62,813 nt of DNA. Origin: Candidatus Geothermarchaeota archaeon. Its GTDB lineage: Archaea; Thermoproteota; Nitrososphaeria; Geothermarchaeales; JDFR-13. The DNA lies in NCBI GenBank assembly GCA_015523545.1, contig WAKB01000003.1:1-62813 (forward strand), written 5' to 3'. The notes below the pieces were generated by a model, which was not told where the DNA came from, ran no database searches, and saw only the letters and a program-made list of their open reading frames with translations. The translations under genes and the position numbers were made by a program. Positions 41,094-50,660 of this stretch are shown one piece after another (the stretch's first letter is position 1; each line of letters starts with the position of its first letter).

Positions 41094-42194
41094 ATGAAGA
41101 CGACGGTATCTGTTATCAAGGCCGATATTGGGAGTATAGCTGGCCATGTAACGGTCCCGGATGAGTTGAAGGAGTTCGCCTCTAGGAAGATGGCTGAGTA
41201 TGTGGAGACCGGGCTTATAAACAGTTTCTACGTCACTAATGCTGGTGATGATCTCCAGCTGATATTTACTCATAACAGGGGTGTGGATAACCCTGAGATC
41301 CATGAGATGGCCTGGAAAGTCTTCAGCGAGGCGACGGAGAAGGTTTCTAAGAGGCTTAAGCTCTACGCTGCTGGGCAGGACTTGTTGAAGGATGCTTTTA
41401 GCGGGAATATCAAGGGTATGGGTCCTGGGGTTGCGGAGATCGAGTTTGAGGAGAGGAAGAGCGACCCCATAGCGGTCTTCATGGCTGACAAGACTGAGCC
41501 TGGTGCTTGGAACATCTATCTATACAAGATCTTTGGGGATCCCTTCAACACTGCTGGGCTAGTTATTGATCCGAGGATGCATGATGGCTTCGTATTCAGG
41601 GTGCTGGATGTTGTCGAGGGGTTGGAGGCTGACCTCAGCCTGCCTGAGGACACCTATGACCTACTGGCCATCATCGGTACCCAGAGCAGGTATGTGATTA
41701 AGGAGGTGAGGAGGAAGTCTGACGGTGAGATAGCCGCTGCTGCCTCCACGACTAGGCTCTCCCTCATCGCTGGGCGATACGTGGGTAAGGATGACCCAGT
41801 CCTGATTGTCCGTGCCCAGAGCGGGTTCCCCGCGATGGGTGAGATATTGGAGGCCTTCTCAAAGCCATACCTCGTGGCGGGGTGGATGAGGGGTAGCCAC
41901 TACGGCCCATTGATGCCTGTACCCCTGAGGTACTCCAAGGTGACCCGTTTCGACGGGCCTCCCAGGGTTATAGGCCTAGGCTTCCAGGTGACTGATGGCA
42001 GGCTTATAGGGCCTGTGGACCTGTTTGACGACCCGGCCTTTGACAGGGTGCGGGAGTGGGCCTCCGACGTCACTGAGTATATCAGGCTGCATGGCCCCTT
42101 CATGCCCCATAGGCTGGGGCCTGAGGAGATGGAGTATACCACCCTTCCACAGGTCTTGAAGAAGCTTGAGGGTAGGTGGGAGAAGGCTGATTAG
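41094..42194 (+). CDS. fbp: Fructose-1,6-bisphosphate aldolase/phosphatase
   Basis: The bifunctional archaeal gluconeogenic enzyme that makes fructose 6-phosphate from triose phosphates, 366 residues. Signatures are VIKADIGSIAGHV (metal-binding Asp and His at the N terminus), NAGDDLQLIFTHNRG, the switching loop region FSGNIKGMGPGVAEIEFEER, MADKTEPGAWN and PVPLRYSKVTRFDGPPRV. ATG 41094 is preferred over GTG 41085. The TIM gene 2 kb away fits the same pathway. Confidence 0.95.
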   Translation: MKTTVSVIKADIGSIAGHVTVPDELKEFASRKMAEYVETGLINSFYVTNAGDDLQLIFTHNRGVDNPEIHEMAWKVFSEATEKVSKRLKLYAAGQDLLKDAFSGNIKGMGPGVAEIEFEERKSDPIAVFMADKTEPGAWNIYLYKIFGDPFNTAGLVIDPRMHDGFVFRVLDVVEGLEADLSLPEDTYDLLAIIGTQSRYVIKEVRRKSDGEIAAAASTTRLSLIAGRYVGKDDPVLIVRAQSGFPAMGEILEAFSKPYLVAGWMRGSHYGPLMPVPLRYSKVTRFDGPPRVIGLGFQVTDGRLIGPVDLFDDPAFDRVREWASDVTEYIRLHGPFMPHRLGPEEMEYTTLPQVLKKLEGRWEKAD

Positions 42195-42204
42195 CCCCTC
42201 CCCA

Positions 42205-43335
42205 CTACCCCAGCCTATACTCTTTTCTCCAGACCGTTATCTTCTCTAAGTATTCCCAGTCTATCTCAACCCCTATCCCGGGCTTCTCGGGTGCCCATAT
42301 CCTGCCCTGGCTATCCACCTCCCAAGGCTCCTCAACTATATCCTTCTCATAGTAACGGTTACTCGCCGATACGTCTGAGGGGTACTTCACGTTTGGCAGC
42401 GTGGTTAGTGCCACGTTGAATCCCCTACCGACTCCTGTCTCTAGCATCCCACCTATCCAGACTGGGACCCCTCTCTCCATGGCCTCGTCATGGATGGCTA
42501 GGCTCTCGAGTAGGCCGCCTACCCTGCCTGGCTTGATATTTATCACCTCCGCAGCGCCCAGATCCATAGCCTCTTCAGCAACCTCCCTACTGGTGATAGT
42601 CTCGTCTAGGCATATCGGCGTCTCCATGGCCTGGGCCAGCTCGGCATGGCCCTTTAGGCTCCACCAGGGGTATGGCTGCTCAAGGTATAGTAGGCCATAC
42701 CTATCCAGTCCTGTGAGTAGCTCCTTGTCGCTGGGCATATAGTCCCCGTTGGCGTCTGCGGTCAGCGCTATGTCTGGGTATTCCCGTCTTATGGCTGAGA
42801 GTATCTCGTGCTCCAGCCCCCTCTCTATCTTCACCTTTATCCTCCTATATCCCTGGTCTAGGAAGCTGGCTATCCTCCTTAGGAGCTGGTGGGTATCGCC
42901 CTGTATCCCTATGCTTACACCTACCTCCCCATACCTCCTCACACCGCCTATGTATCTGTACAGTGGCTCCCCCTCGAGCCTAGCGTTTAGGTCCCAGAGC
43001 GCCATCTCTATCGAGGCCTTCGCCATGTTATGTCCCTTTATCCAGCCAACCCTCTCCATGAATATCTCGGGGTTCGTCACGGTGCTGTCTATGGATGGGA
43101 TGATGTACTTATCGAGTACAAGGGCGGCTATGTCTATGGATTCGTAGGAGTATCTGGGCTGTTGCCCAGCTACACATTCGCCGTAGCCATGCTCCCCACT
43201 CCTGGTTTCTACTACGACTATATAGGTGTACTTCTCCCTCTCCACCCCGAAGCTGGTCCTGAAGGGGTGGACCAGTGGGAGTCTTATCCCGTAGAGGGTT
43301 ATCTTCTTGAGCTCCTCACCATGTCGACTCGTCAT
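42205..43335 (-). CDS. Enolase-superfamily OSBS / N-acylamino acid racemase
   Basis: A 376-residue muconate-lactonizing-subgroup enzyme. YRRIKVKIERG holds the KxK catalytic lysine, metal ligands are ADANGDYM, YLEQPYPWW and CLDETITS, and NIKPGRVGGL contains the second Lys. OSBS (menaquinone) and N-succinylamino acid racemase share this sequence family. The gene is overlapped by a GNAT acyltransferase, the usual partner of NSAR in D-to-L amino acid conversion, and no other men gene is in view; I therefore favour NSAR. Confidence 0.8.
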   Translation of the reverse strand: MTSRHGEELKKITLYGIRLPLVHPFRTSFGVEREKYTYIVVVETRSGEHGYGECVAGQQPRYSYESIDIAALVLDKYIIPSIDSTVTNPEIFMERVGWIKGHNMAKASIEMALWDLNARLEGEPLYRYIGGVRRYGEVGVSIGIQGDTHQLLRRIASFLDQGYRRIKVKIERGLEHEILSAIRREYPDIALTADANGDYMPSDKELLTGLDRYGLLYLEQPYPWWSLKGHAELAQAMETPICLDETITSREVAEEAMDLGAAEVINIKPGRVGGLLESLAIHDEAMERGVPVWIGGMLETGVGRGFNVALTTLPNVKYPSDVSASNRYYEKDIVEEPWEVDSQGRIWAPEKPGIGVEIDWEYLEKITVWRKEYRLG

Positions 43336-44140
43336 ATGGGTCGAACCCCTGTGTCAATATGTAGGCGTAGTGCTCGCCCGTCTTGACGAAGTAGCTGGCG
43401 ACGTAGCCAGTGCTGAAGGCGTCCCTAAAAACCTTTCTAAGAGTCAGCTTCCACCTGATCTTCGCCTGCTGCGTAGCCTCTCCCAGGTTGTCGAAGTCTC
43501 GGGGAATCTCGACCGCTAAGTACTTCTTGTCGCTGGGCTCCAGCGTCCTTGGGTATAGGGTGCCGTCTATCTCCTCCACCCTTACGAGGAACTCTACCTC
43601 GTCAAACTCTGATATCCTCCTCTTCCTCGGCCTCTTCTCTATCCATGGCGATGCTATGTGCCACTCCGTCATGAACCTGTCGCTGGGTACTCCCCTGTTG
43701 AGCTCGTCCTCCATAGTCCCGTAGTGGTTGGGTAGGTATGTCCTGGCTATCGTCCCGAGCTTGTTTATGTTTAGCCAGGCGTTCTTCGACCTGGCCGGGT
43801 CGAAGGTCCAGATCACGAGGTCATACCCGTTCTCCAGGCTCCACTCTCGCTGGGCCTGTTTAAGCATGGCACCTATACCCCTGTCCTGGTACTCCGGTAG
43901 TACTGCGAGCTGGTGACTATAGATACAGTACTTCCCGTGGAAGCGGCCTATGAAGCCGTATACGAAGCCGACCAGCTCCCCATCGATATAGGCACCCTTA
44001 ACTACTCCTCCTACCTCCTTGATCGCTACTATTATGTGGTGAGGAGTCACCTCGCTGCCCCATACCCTCATCTGTATATCGACGAACCTCCGTATCTCGT
44101 CGGGATCAACTACGTCCCTAACCACTACATCGCCAGCCAT
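43316..44140 (-). CDS. GNAT N-acyltransferase, partner of the racemase
   Basis: A 274-residue protein. The N-terminal half is a GNAT domain with IYSHQLAVLPEYQDRGIGAML (motif A, acyl-CoA pyrophosphate loop Q/RxxGxG/A) and WTFDPARSKNAWLNINKLG, a run typical of the predicted N-succinyltransferase family found with NSAR. The C-terminal region is specific to that family. It ends 20 nt inside the racemase gene. A promoter-like AAATATTA lies near 44148-44155 on the minus strand. Confidence 0.8.
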   Translation of the reverse strand: MAGDVVVRDVVDPDEIRRFVDIQMRVWGSEVTPHHIIVAIKEVGGVVKGAYIDGELVGFVYGFIGRFHGKYCIYSHQLAVLPEYQDRGIGAMLKQAQREWSLENGYDLVIWTFDPARSKNAWLNINKLGTIARTYLPNHYGTMEDELNRGVPSDRFMTEWHIASPWIEKRPRKRRISEFDEVEFLVRVEEIDGTLYPRTLEPSDKKYLAVEIPRDFDNLGEATQQAKIRWKLTLRKVFRDAFSTGYVASYFVKTGEHYAYILTQGFDPYDESTW

Positions 44141-44184
44141 TATAGGAAATAATATTTCACCAGCCCGGCGTAATATCTTAGTCC

Positions 44185-44862
44185 ATGGATAGGCGGATAT
44201 TCATCATAAACTGTAAGAACTATAGGGAGGGGAGTGGTGAGAAGGCGGCCAAGCTACTCGAGTATGCCGAGGCGGCTAGCCACAACTTCGGTGTAGAGGT
44301 GTTGGTCGCCCCTCCCCTCCTAGACACCTACTACCTAGCCAGGAGGTATTCTGGCCACATAATTTCCCAGGCAGTAGACACGGTCGGCTATGGATCCTCC
44401 ACTGGGCATATACCCATGGAGCGCCTCCTAGACATGGGGATAGACATAAGCCTCCTGAACCACTCGGAGAACAGGGTTCCCCACAACGTGATCAGGGATC
44501 TATACATAGCGGGGGAGTCCAGGGATTTCAGACTCGTTATATGCGTAGCCTCTGTGGAGGAGCTGGAGGAGCTGCTAAGCATGGACGTGACGCCCTATGC
44601 CTACGCCTATGAACCGCCAGAGCTGATAGGGAGTGGGAGATCGGTATCGAGGTATGCTGGGGAGGAGCTGCAACGCTTCACGGAGAGGTGTAGGGAGGCC
44701 GGTGTAAAGCCGCTATGCGGCGCAGGGATAACCAATGAGGAGGATGTGGAGCTGGCTATTGAGTATGGCTCCGAGGGCATCCTAGTTGCAAGTGGAATAG
44801 TAAAGCATCCCAACCCATTGGAGCCGATAAACAGGTTCAGCCACATACTGGCTAGGGACTAG
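44185..44862 (+). CDS. tpiA: Triosephosphate isomerase (archaeal)
   Basis: A 225-residue short archaeal TIM. The catalytic Lys is in IINCKNYREG, His in SLLNHSENRVP, Glu in YAYEPPELIGSGRSVS, and the phosphate loop is CGAGITNEEDV and GILVASGIVK. The protein is shorter than the 250-residue bacterial form, as usual in archaea. The stop converges with the HicB-like gene by 4 bases. Confidence 0.95.
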   Translation: MDRRIFIINCKNYREGSGEKAAKLLEYAEAASHNFGVEVLVAPPLLDTYYLARRYSGHIISQAVDTVGYGSSTGHIPMERLLDMGIDISLLNHSENRVPHNVIRDLYIAGESRDFRLVICVASVEELEELLSMDVTPYAYAYEPPELIGSGRSVSRYAGEELQRFTERCREAGVKPLCGAGITNEEDVELAIEYGSEGILVASGIVKHPNPLEPINRFSHILARD

Positions 44863-45095
44863 ATCCCACTTTCTACCTCCACCCAGTAGATTCCAACGAC
44901 CCTACTCCCTAGGAGTTCGCTCAGCTCCTCACCCGATAGAGTCTGCAAGTATAGCTCTATAGCCTCCTTAGCATTCCTCACAACCTCATCTAGGGTCTCC
45001 CCCTGTGTCTGACACCCAGGTAGTCCCGGTGCATATGCAACGTAGCCCCCCTCCTCATCCTCCATGATTAGGATCTCAAACTCATGTGTAGTCAT
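44859..45095 (-). CDS. HicB-like antitoxin-type protein, solitary
   Basis: A 78-residue HicB-type domain: FEILIMEDEEGGYVAYAPGL then GCQTQGETLDEVVRNAKEAI, the classic RNase-H-like pattern. The start MTTHEFE at 45095 matches the family; the frame extends to 45131 but without support. No HicA toxin gene (small dsRBD protein) flanks it on either side, and there is no C-terminal HTH. It borders the decaying island. Confidence 0.75.
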   Translation of the reverse strand: MTTHEFEILIMEDEEGGYVAYAPGLPGCQTQGETLDEVVRNAKEAIELYLQTLSGEELSELLGSRVVGIYWVEVESGI

Positions 45096-45131
45096 CAGCT
45101 CCACCATGGAGATCAAGGACTGGTGATACAA

Positions 45132-45468
45132 ATATGATCGACATCCAATCCACAGGGGTGGCGTGTCTTAAACGGTTGGTAGAGCATGCCTATGATGGCA
45201 CCCCCTCACCATTGGAGAACCCTATATCGATGTAAATTGCTTTACACTCCTCCCGATATCGTCGAGGTCTCAGCTCCAACGTTAATATTATACTTGGAGA
45301 CCTAGTATATACTGAGGTCTAAAAGGGGGTGTCACTTTTCGTGACGACTCATCATCCAACTATATATATCTTTCGATTCGGCGAGACTACTATATACGTT
45401 GCCTTGTAAATACCCCCAGATCCTCTTCTCCTCACACCTGAAACGTTTAGCGGTATGGGTGCATAGTC
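45132..45468. other. Non-coding stretch at island start
   Basis: No ORF that looks like a gene. It holds repeated AGGTCT words around an inverted pair (CTCCAA near 45269 and TTGGAG near 45293) and several TATA-like runs, for example CTATATATATC near 45360. I see no RNA gene or attachment repeat. Confidence 0.4.
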
Positions 45469-46642
45469 ATTGAGGATAAGGGTAAGAAGATAGTCCTGGA
45501 CAACGGTGTCAGGTTCAACGTCCTACATAGCTTCTACAGGGGTCCATTCGAACCCCTCGGTATAGCGGAGCTCCAGCGAATAGGTGCCATACCCCCATCA
45601 AAGGTCTACATCGATACGGATGCACTCTATATATCACACCTAAATCTCGACCATCTAGGCCTCCTAGGGGCTCTACCACCAGGGTCGAAGGTACATGTTC
45701 CTGGTAAGTATCTACTTGAGGCTCTGGAGAAGTGGTACGAGAACAGTCCTACATGGCTTTCCTACATCCCACACAGGAGTAACGTTGAGATAGTCGAGAT
45801 GGAGCCTTTTAAAGAGGAGATGAGAACAGTGTTATACCTATTCCAGTAAGCTATAGCGCGTATCCAACCTATGCCATATTATACAGGGGTAGCGAGACAC
45901 TATTCTACAGCGCCGACCTAAGAATCGAAGCCCCCAGCCCCATATTCGACACGTTAGGAAACATAGAAACTGCTCTGGATGGTGGTGGAGTGGATATAGC
46001 ATTAATAGAGGGTCAAACATTGGGAGGCCATTAACACCTATTGGGCCACAAGAGTTCCGATCAATCCTTGATAGGCTCCTGGAGAAGGATGGCCTCAGGA
46101 TAATCACGGTGGATCCCCTGGACTATGAGCTCTTCACACTTATCTATGAATCAGCCCAGGCTTCAGGTAGGATAATCGTTGTAGCATCGGAGAGGCTACT
46201 CAAGACCCTACCAATATGGCTGGACACGACAAATCATTCGATAGACATGTCAAACATCAGGGCCCCAATGGAGCTAGGCGCCATATCAAGATTCGAGATC
46301 ATCAACGTAGAGGCTGAGGTCTATCGTGAACCTAGGAACTACCTCCTGATCCAGGACCCGATAAGCTTCACCGAACAGTTGAGGAGGAAGATGCTCTGGG
46401 GTGAGGAGCCGCCAAGAGACTCAACAGTGATACTAACCAATCCAGAGCCCCTAGAGTCCGAGACGTCACTGGAGGAGGAAATCCTTCTCCGCTGGCTTCA
46501 TAACCACCTACCGCCTAAGACTATCAGGACACTACTACCCACACCAACTAGGAACCCTCATAAAGACCCTAAAACCCCGAGAAACAATCCCAATCCATAC
46601 AAGAAGCCCAAAACATCTATTAAAGCTAGTGACATAAGGTAA
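45469..46642 (+). pseudogene. Broken metallo-beta-lactamase-fold gene
   Basis: Three overlapping frames read as one degraded protein. Segment A (to TAA at 45847) has KGKKIVLDNGVRFNVLHSF and YISHLNLDHLGLLGAL, a zinc motif in which the second His is Asn. Segment B (45846-46034) has IPVSYSAYPTYAILYRGSE and FYSADLRIEAP. Segment C (from about 46025) has RPLTPIGPQEFRSILDRLL and runs to 46642. A single missing base near 45830 joins A to B, and one missing G at 46022-46024 joins B to C (restoring TLGRPLTP). There is also no start codon in segment A's frame. The metal site and frame are lost, so it is very probably non-functional; sequencing error is the alternative. The last 30 residues are Pro/Lys-rich and look random. 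Confidence 0.75.
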
Positions 46643-46711
46643 CATTTCGTTTATAGGTCTAAACTAGGCATGGCTAGGATGCATCGCTAAAATCCAGTAA
46701 ACTTGTTGTTT

Positions 46712-48324
46712 TTACAATACACCAAGGTGTTTCAGGTATGAATTAATTGTTTGGACCAAAAGTTTTCTTCTTTCCTCTAGGAAGTCCTCAAATCTCTCAT
46801 TTCTCCAAAGCTCTTTATCAAGGGGAATTAGATGTTCTTCAAGGATTTCTTGAGGAATCTTTTTTAAGTACTCTTCCGGTTCCACATTATTAATATTTCT
46901 ATTGGTGGCCTGTACAAGAAGCGTTATATTCGCAATATCATTTACCTTGTCCCAGCTATATAATCCTCTCAGTATACTTGAAGGGAATATATGGTGACGA
47001 GTAGAGTTTATGGCATTGATTTCTGTTTTCCTATCATAGAAATCTCTTGCTTTGTTGGATCTAAGCGCTACATAGAGAAGGAAGTTTTTATCCCTGCCTG
47101 CTCCGGTGTATGTTTCCTCGGTTATATTAAGGTGTCCTACTTGTTTCTCTATGTTGTTAATAAGGTCTTTATAATTGCCTCCACTAGCTATGACTTGCAA
47201 GTCTTCATTCAATCTTGTTTCTGATGCACTACTATATCTCCTGTAGTATGTAGAAAGTATAAACCACCCAATTAAACCAGACGCATCCTCGCCTGGAAGG
47301 TGGGCATAATCATTGATACCTTTTGCAAGGAATTTACTCCCGATATAGTATGCCATTGTGACTAGAGGTGTCTGTGTTAATAGATATGGGGTATCGGATC
47401 TTTTGATAGCTAGAAAGTCGTCGTCCATTAGTAGTTTTATAGCCATTACCAAACTTTTTTCTGTTAGACTTATTATTTCGTCCAACTTGCCTTGGTTGGC
47501 CTTCAATAGTTCCTTTAGTGTTTTTGCCTGTTTTAATACTGTGTTTTCTAGCCTTACTTTGCCATTCGAAAGGAAGGCTATGAAGGTTCTAACTATGACT
47601 CCGTATGCGATATCCCATTCATGTCCTAGCACTTTTGAATTAGCTAACTCATGATAGAATCCCCTCATACGCCTGGCAACATCTTCACTAACTATGGCAA
47701 GCATAGTATAATTAATGTCAGCAGATTTAACCCTAGTACCAGCAAAGTTGATTCTAACAAATATCTCTCCCAAAGTGTCAAGGTCGGTATTTTTAGGCAA
47801 TATATAGACTGGAACCTTATAGGCATCGGTGTTAAACTGTGCCCAAAGGCGTAATAGTTTTCCACCCAATTCCCCTGAACTGATATTAAGTTTTCCACTT
47901 ATTTTATCGGAGAGTCGATATATATCATCAACTTTTCGTATTGTGATGACGTCTCTAAGTCTTATCCATTCGTCGCCAGGTTTGCTTATCGATGGTCTAA
48001 ATTCTTCTGTTTTTACATTGAACCATATAGACAGTCTTCGCTCTCCAGTTTCTAATTTTATGTTCTCATTGCTCATAAGTACCATTGATAGCAATCTCTG
48101 TTGACCATCGAGCACCATGTATTGTTTTTCCCATTCTCTATCCACTCAAAGAATATCATTATTCCAACTGGATATCCCTTATATATTGATTCAGCAAGAG
48201 TTACTATTTGAGAGTTACTCCAGACAAATTCTCTCTGGAATGTTGGTATGAGTATCTGACCGTTCTCAAAATCATCAATCATCTTTCGAATAGTGTACCC
48301 AATCAACTCAGTCATGAAGTACAC
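46712..48324 (-). pseudogene. DUF262/HNH nuclease gene (GmrSD-like), frameshifted
   Basis: The family joins a ParB-like DUF262 domain to a DUF1524-type HNH nuclease and includes the type IV restriction enzyme GmrSD that attacks modified phage DNA. N-terminal part (48324 down to about 48125): ILIPTFQREFVWSNSQIVTL. Main part (46712-48145): QYMVLDGQQRLLSM (DGQQR nucleotide motif) and, near the C terminus, STRHHIFPSSIL (HNH). The two lie in different frames. Restoring one A in the A5 run at 48125-48129 gives a continuous protein of about 537 residues (WIENGKKQYMVLDGQQR). Base composition is visibly AT-richer than the rest of the window, indicating acquisition from elsewhere. Confidence 0.8.
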
Positions 48325-48593
48325 CCATCTAGAACAATATTACTATACTGAATATTAATAGTCCCTTCTTGATCAATGAGATAACAGTAGTTTGTTTCAA
48401 CTATCTACAAATAAACTCGTTAGAGGTTCTATGATATTCCATAGGTAGTTCATGGTCCTTAGAAAGGATTTATTGTCGCTGTATATAGGTTCTAAGGTTT
48501 GTAAATTATTTCTAGACACTGGTTTGAGACCAAATGCCCTCTGCCTGATATCTATCATTACTAAACTTAGTTAGATCGCTATAGGGTCTATGC
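48325..48593. other. AT-rich non-coding flank before tRNA-Arg
   Basis: About 270 bases with no ORF of note, AT-rich like the DUF262 gene. I looked for a partial copy of the tRNA 3' end as an attachment site and saw none. Confidence 0.4.
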
Positions 48594-48672
48594 TGGCGGG
48601 CCCGCCGGGATTTGAACCCGGGTTCTCCGGCTCCGGAGGCCGGCGCCCTGGTCCTGGCTAGGCTACGGGCCC
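48594..48672 (-). tRNA. tRNA-Arg (CCG), CCA encoded
   Basis: Minus strand: acceptor GGGCCCG/CGGGCCC, anticodon stem CCGGC/GCCGG around loop CTCCGGA with anticodon CCG (Arg CGG), T arm GGGTTCAAATCCC, discriminator G, then CCA. No intron. It is divergent from argS, its own charging enzyme, about 95 bases away. Its 3' end faces the AT-rich island. Confidence 0.93.
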
Positions 48673-48767
48673 GTGTTGGGTATATCCTCCTTATATTGGA
48701 TGTTCTTGTTAATTTGTTATTGTTTATCTCTGTATGCCTGGTTTCTCTGGGTGTGTGGTGAGGCTGG

Positions 48768-50660
48768 ATGGATATTCTCTTGTTGGGGGATCGGATTAAG
48801 GAGGCTATCTATGAGTTTGTGGGTAGGCGTGATGTTGAGGTTACTCTTGAGGTTCCCCAGAGTCCTGAGTATGGGGATCTCTCTACTCCCTATGCTTTTA
48901 AGGCTGCCCGTGTCTTGGGGCGTAGGCCCCTGGACTTGGCTAGTGATATTAGGGATCACCTCCTCTCCCTGAATATAGATTATATCGCCGATATCCGTGT
49001 GGAGGGTGGTGGATATATAAATATTCATCTAGATAGGAACCGGTTCTACAGCGACTATTTCCGCCGGCTTGTGGAGGAGGGTCTCGACCTCTTCCGTGGC
49101 CGTTTTGGTGAGGGCTATGTCAGGATCGAGTATACCAGTGTGAATCCTAATAAGGCTATCCATATTGGGCATGCCCGTAACATCCTCCTAGGCGTGGCGC
49201 TCCACCGCCTCCTGAGTAGCCTGGGCTATAGGGTCCATCTGATGAACTATATCGACGATACCGGGGTGCAGATGGCTGACCTGATGCTGGGCTTTATAGA
49301 GCTTAACTTCCCCCTGGATCCTCCCAATGGGATGAAGTTTGACAAGTATTGTGGCGATGTGGTCTATGTGGAGAGTGTTAGGCGGGTTGAGGAGGAGCGT
49401 AGGCTTAGGGATGTGGAGCGTAAGATCCTGAGGGCGTTGGAGGAGGGTGACAACCCGATCTACGAGTATTCCCGTAGGGTTGCGGAGAGGGTTGTCAGGG
49501 CCCAGCTGGAGACCTGCTTCAGGCTAGGGGCTAAGTATGACGTCCTGGCCTGGGAGTCCGACCTGGTTAGGAGTGGTCTCCACAACCATCTATCCAAGGT
49601 GATCGAGGCTAGTAGGAAGATTATCAGGGTTGAGGAGGGACGCTACGCTGGGGCCGTCGTTATCAAGGTCTCCGAGGGTGATGAGATTGATCCTAAGAGG
49701 GATGAGGTGATCGTTAGGAGTGACGGTACGCTTACCTATGTGGGTAAGGATCTCGTCTTCGCTATGTGGAAGCTGGGCCTCCTAGATATGCATGTCCCTG
49801 TCGATGTTTTCGGGGAGAATCCCGACGGCTCTAAGATATTCACTACCCGTGACTCCGGCCTGGGCTATAAGCCTGACCCGCCGGACATACTCCTCAACGT
49901 GATTGGTAGGGAGCAGACGAAGCCCCAGAACGCTATTAGGGAGGTCTTGAAGGAGGTCTATGGGGAGGAGGTGGGGGGTAAGTATATCCACTACTCCTAT
50001 GAGTTGGTGAAGCTGTCTGCCGAGTCTGCTAGGAAGTATTTCGGTGTTGAGAGTGAGAAGTCTGCTGTGAAGATGTCGGGTAGGAGGGGGCTATACTTCA
50101 ACGTCGATGATGTCCTGGCCAAGATGGTTGAGATAGTCTATCGCCACATGGTTGAGAATAAGTCTATAGCCTCTGAGCAGGAGGCTCGCCAGGTGGCTGA
50201 GAAGGTGGCTGTCGCCAGCCTGATGTACCAGCTCATAGCTATTGATAGGGATAAGCCGATCGTCTTCGATATCGATAAGAGCCTCGACTTCAAGGGTGAG
50301 ACTGGGGCATATATCCTCTATAGCTATGTCCGTGCCAACTCCATCCTCTCCAATGCTGGGGAGTCGGGTGACTTCAATATCGACTATAGTCTCCTCAACA
50401 TGTATGACCTAGGCCTATCCAGGTTCATAGTCGTGGCCCCCATAGTCATCCACTCTGCGGTTAAGTATCTGGAGCCTAAGTATATCATGACATATCTCTA
50501 CAGGCTGGCCAAGAGCTTCAACGACTTCTATGAGAGGTGTCCAGTCCTTAGCAGTACAGATCCTGTTAGGCGTTATAGGCTGGCTATTGTCAGGGCATAT
50601 GCATCTACTGTGGAGCTCCTAGCGAGGCTTGTAGGCCTCCCACTGGTTAAGAAGATGTAG
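48768..50660 (+). CDS. argS: Arginyl-tRNA synthetase
   Basis: Class I synthetase, 630 residues. The N-terminal Add-1 domain (EVTLEVPQSPEYGDLSTPYAF) is followed by HIGH in NKAIHIGHARNILLG near residue 131 and a KMSKS-equivalent AVKMSGRRGLYF near residue 433. The C-terminal helical anticodon domain ends RLVGLPLVKKM. It starts ATG 48768. It overlaps the converging methyltransferase by 14 bases. Confidence 0.95.
   Translation: MDILLLGDRIKEAIYEFVGRRDVEVTLEVPQSPEYGDLSTPYAFKAARVLGRRPLDLASDIRDHLLSLNIDYIADIRVEGGGYINIHLDRNRFYSDYFRRLVEEGLDLFRGRFGEGYVRIEYTSVNPNKAIHIGHARNILLGVALHRLLSSLGYRVHLMNYIDDTGVQMADLMLGFIELNFPLDPPNGMKFDKYCGDVVYVESVRRVEEERRLRDVERKILRALEEGDNPIYEYSRRVAERVVRAQLETCFRLGAKYDVLAWESDLVRSGLHNHLSKVIEASRKIIRVEEGRYAGAVVIKVSEGDEIDPKRDEVIVRSDGTLTYVGKDLVFAMWKLGLLDMHVPVDVFGENPDGSKIFTTRDSGLGYKPDPPDILLNVIGREQTKPQNAIREVLKEVYGEEVGGKYIHYSYELVKLSAESARKYFGVESEKSAVKMSGRRGLYFNVDDVLAKMVEIVYRHMVENKSIASEQEARQVAEKVAVASLMYQLIAIDRDKPIVFDIDKSLDFKGETGAYILYSYVRANSILSNAGESGDFNIDYSLLNMYDLGLSRFIVVAPIVIHSAVKYLEPKYIMTYLYRLAKSFNDFYERCPVLSSTDPVRRYRLAIVRAYASTVELLARLVGLPLVKKM

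Noticed and set aside
44859-45095. Complete HicAB toxin-antitoxin pair
   Set aside because: No HicA-like frame was found on either side, so only a solitary HicB is reported.
48125-48129. Programmed -1 frameshift in the DUF262 gene
   Set aside because: The sequence G AAA AAC allows only partial re-pairing and no downstream stimulating structure is obvious; base loss is simpler, though phase variation stays open.
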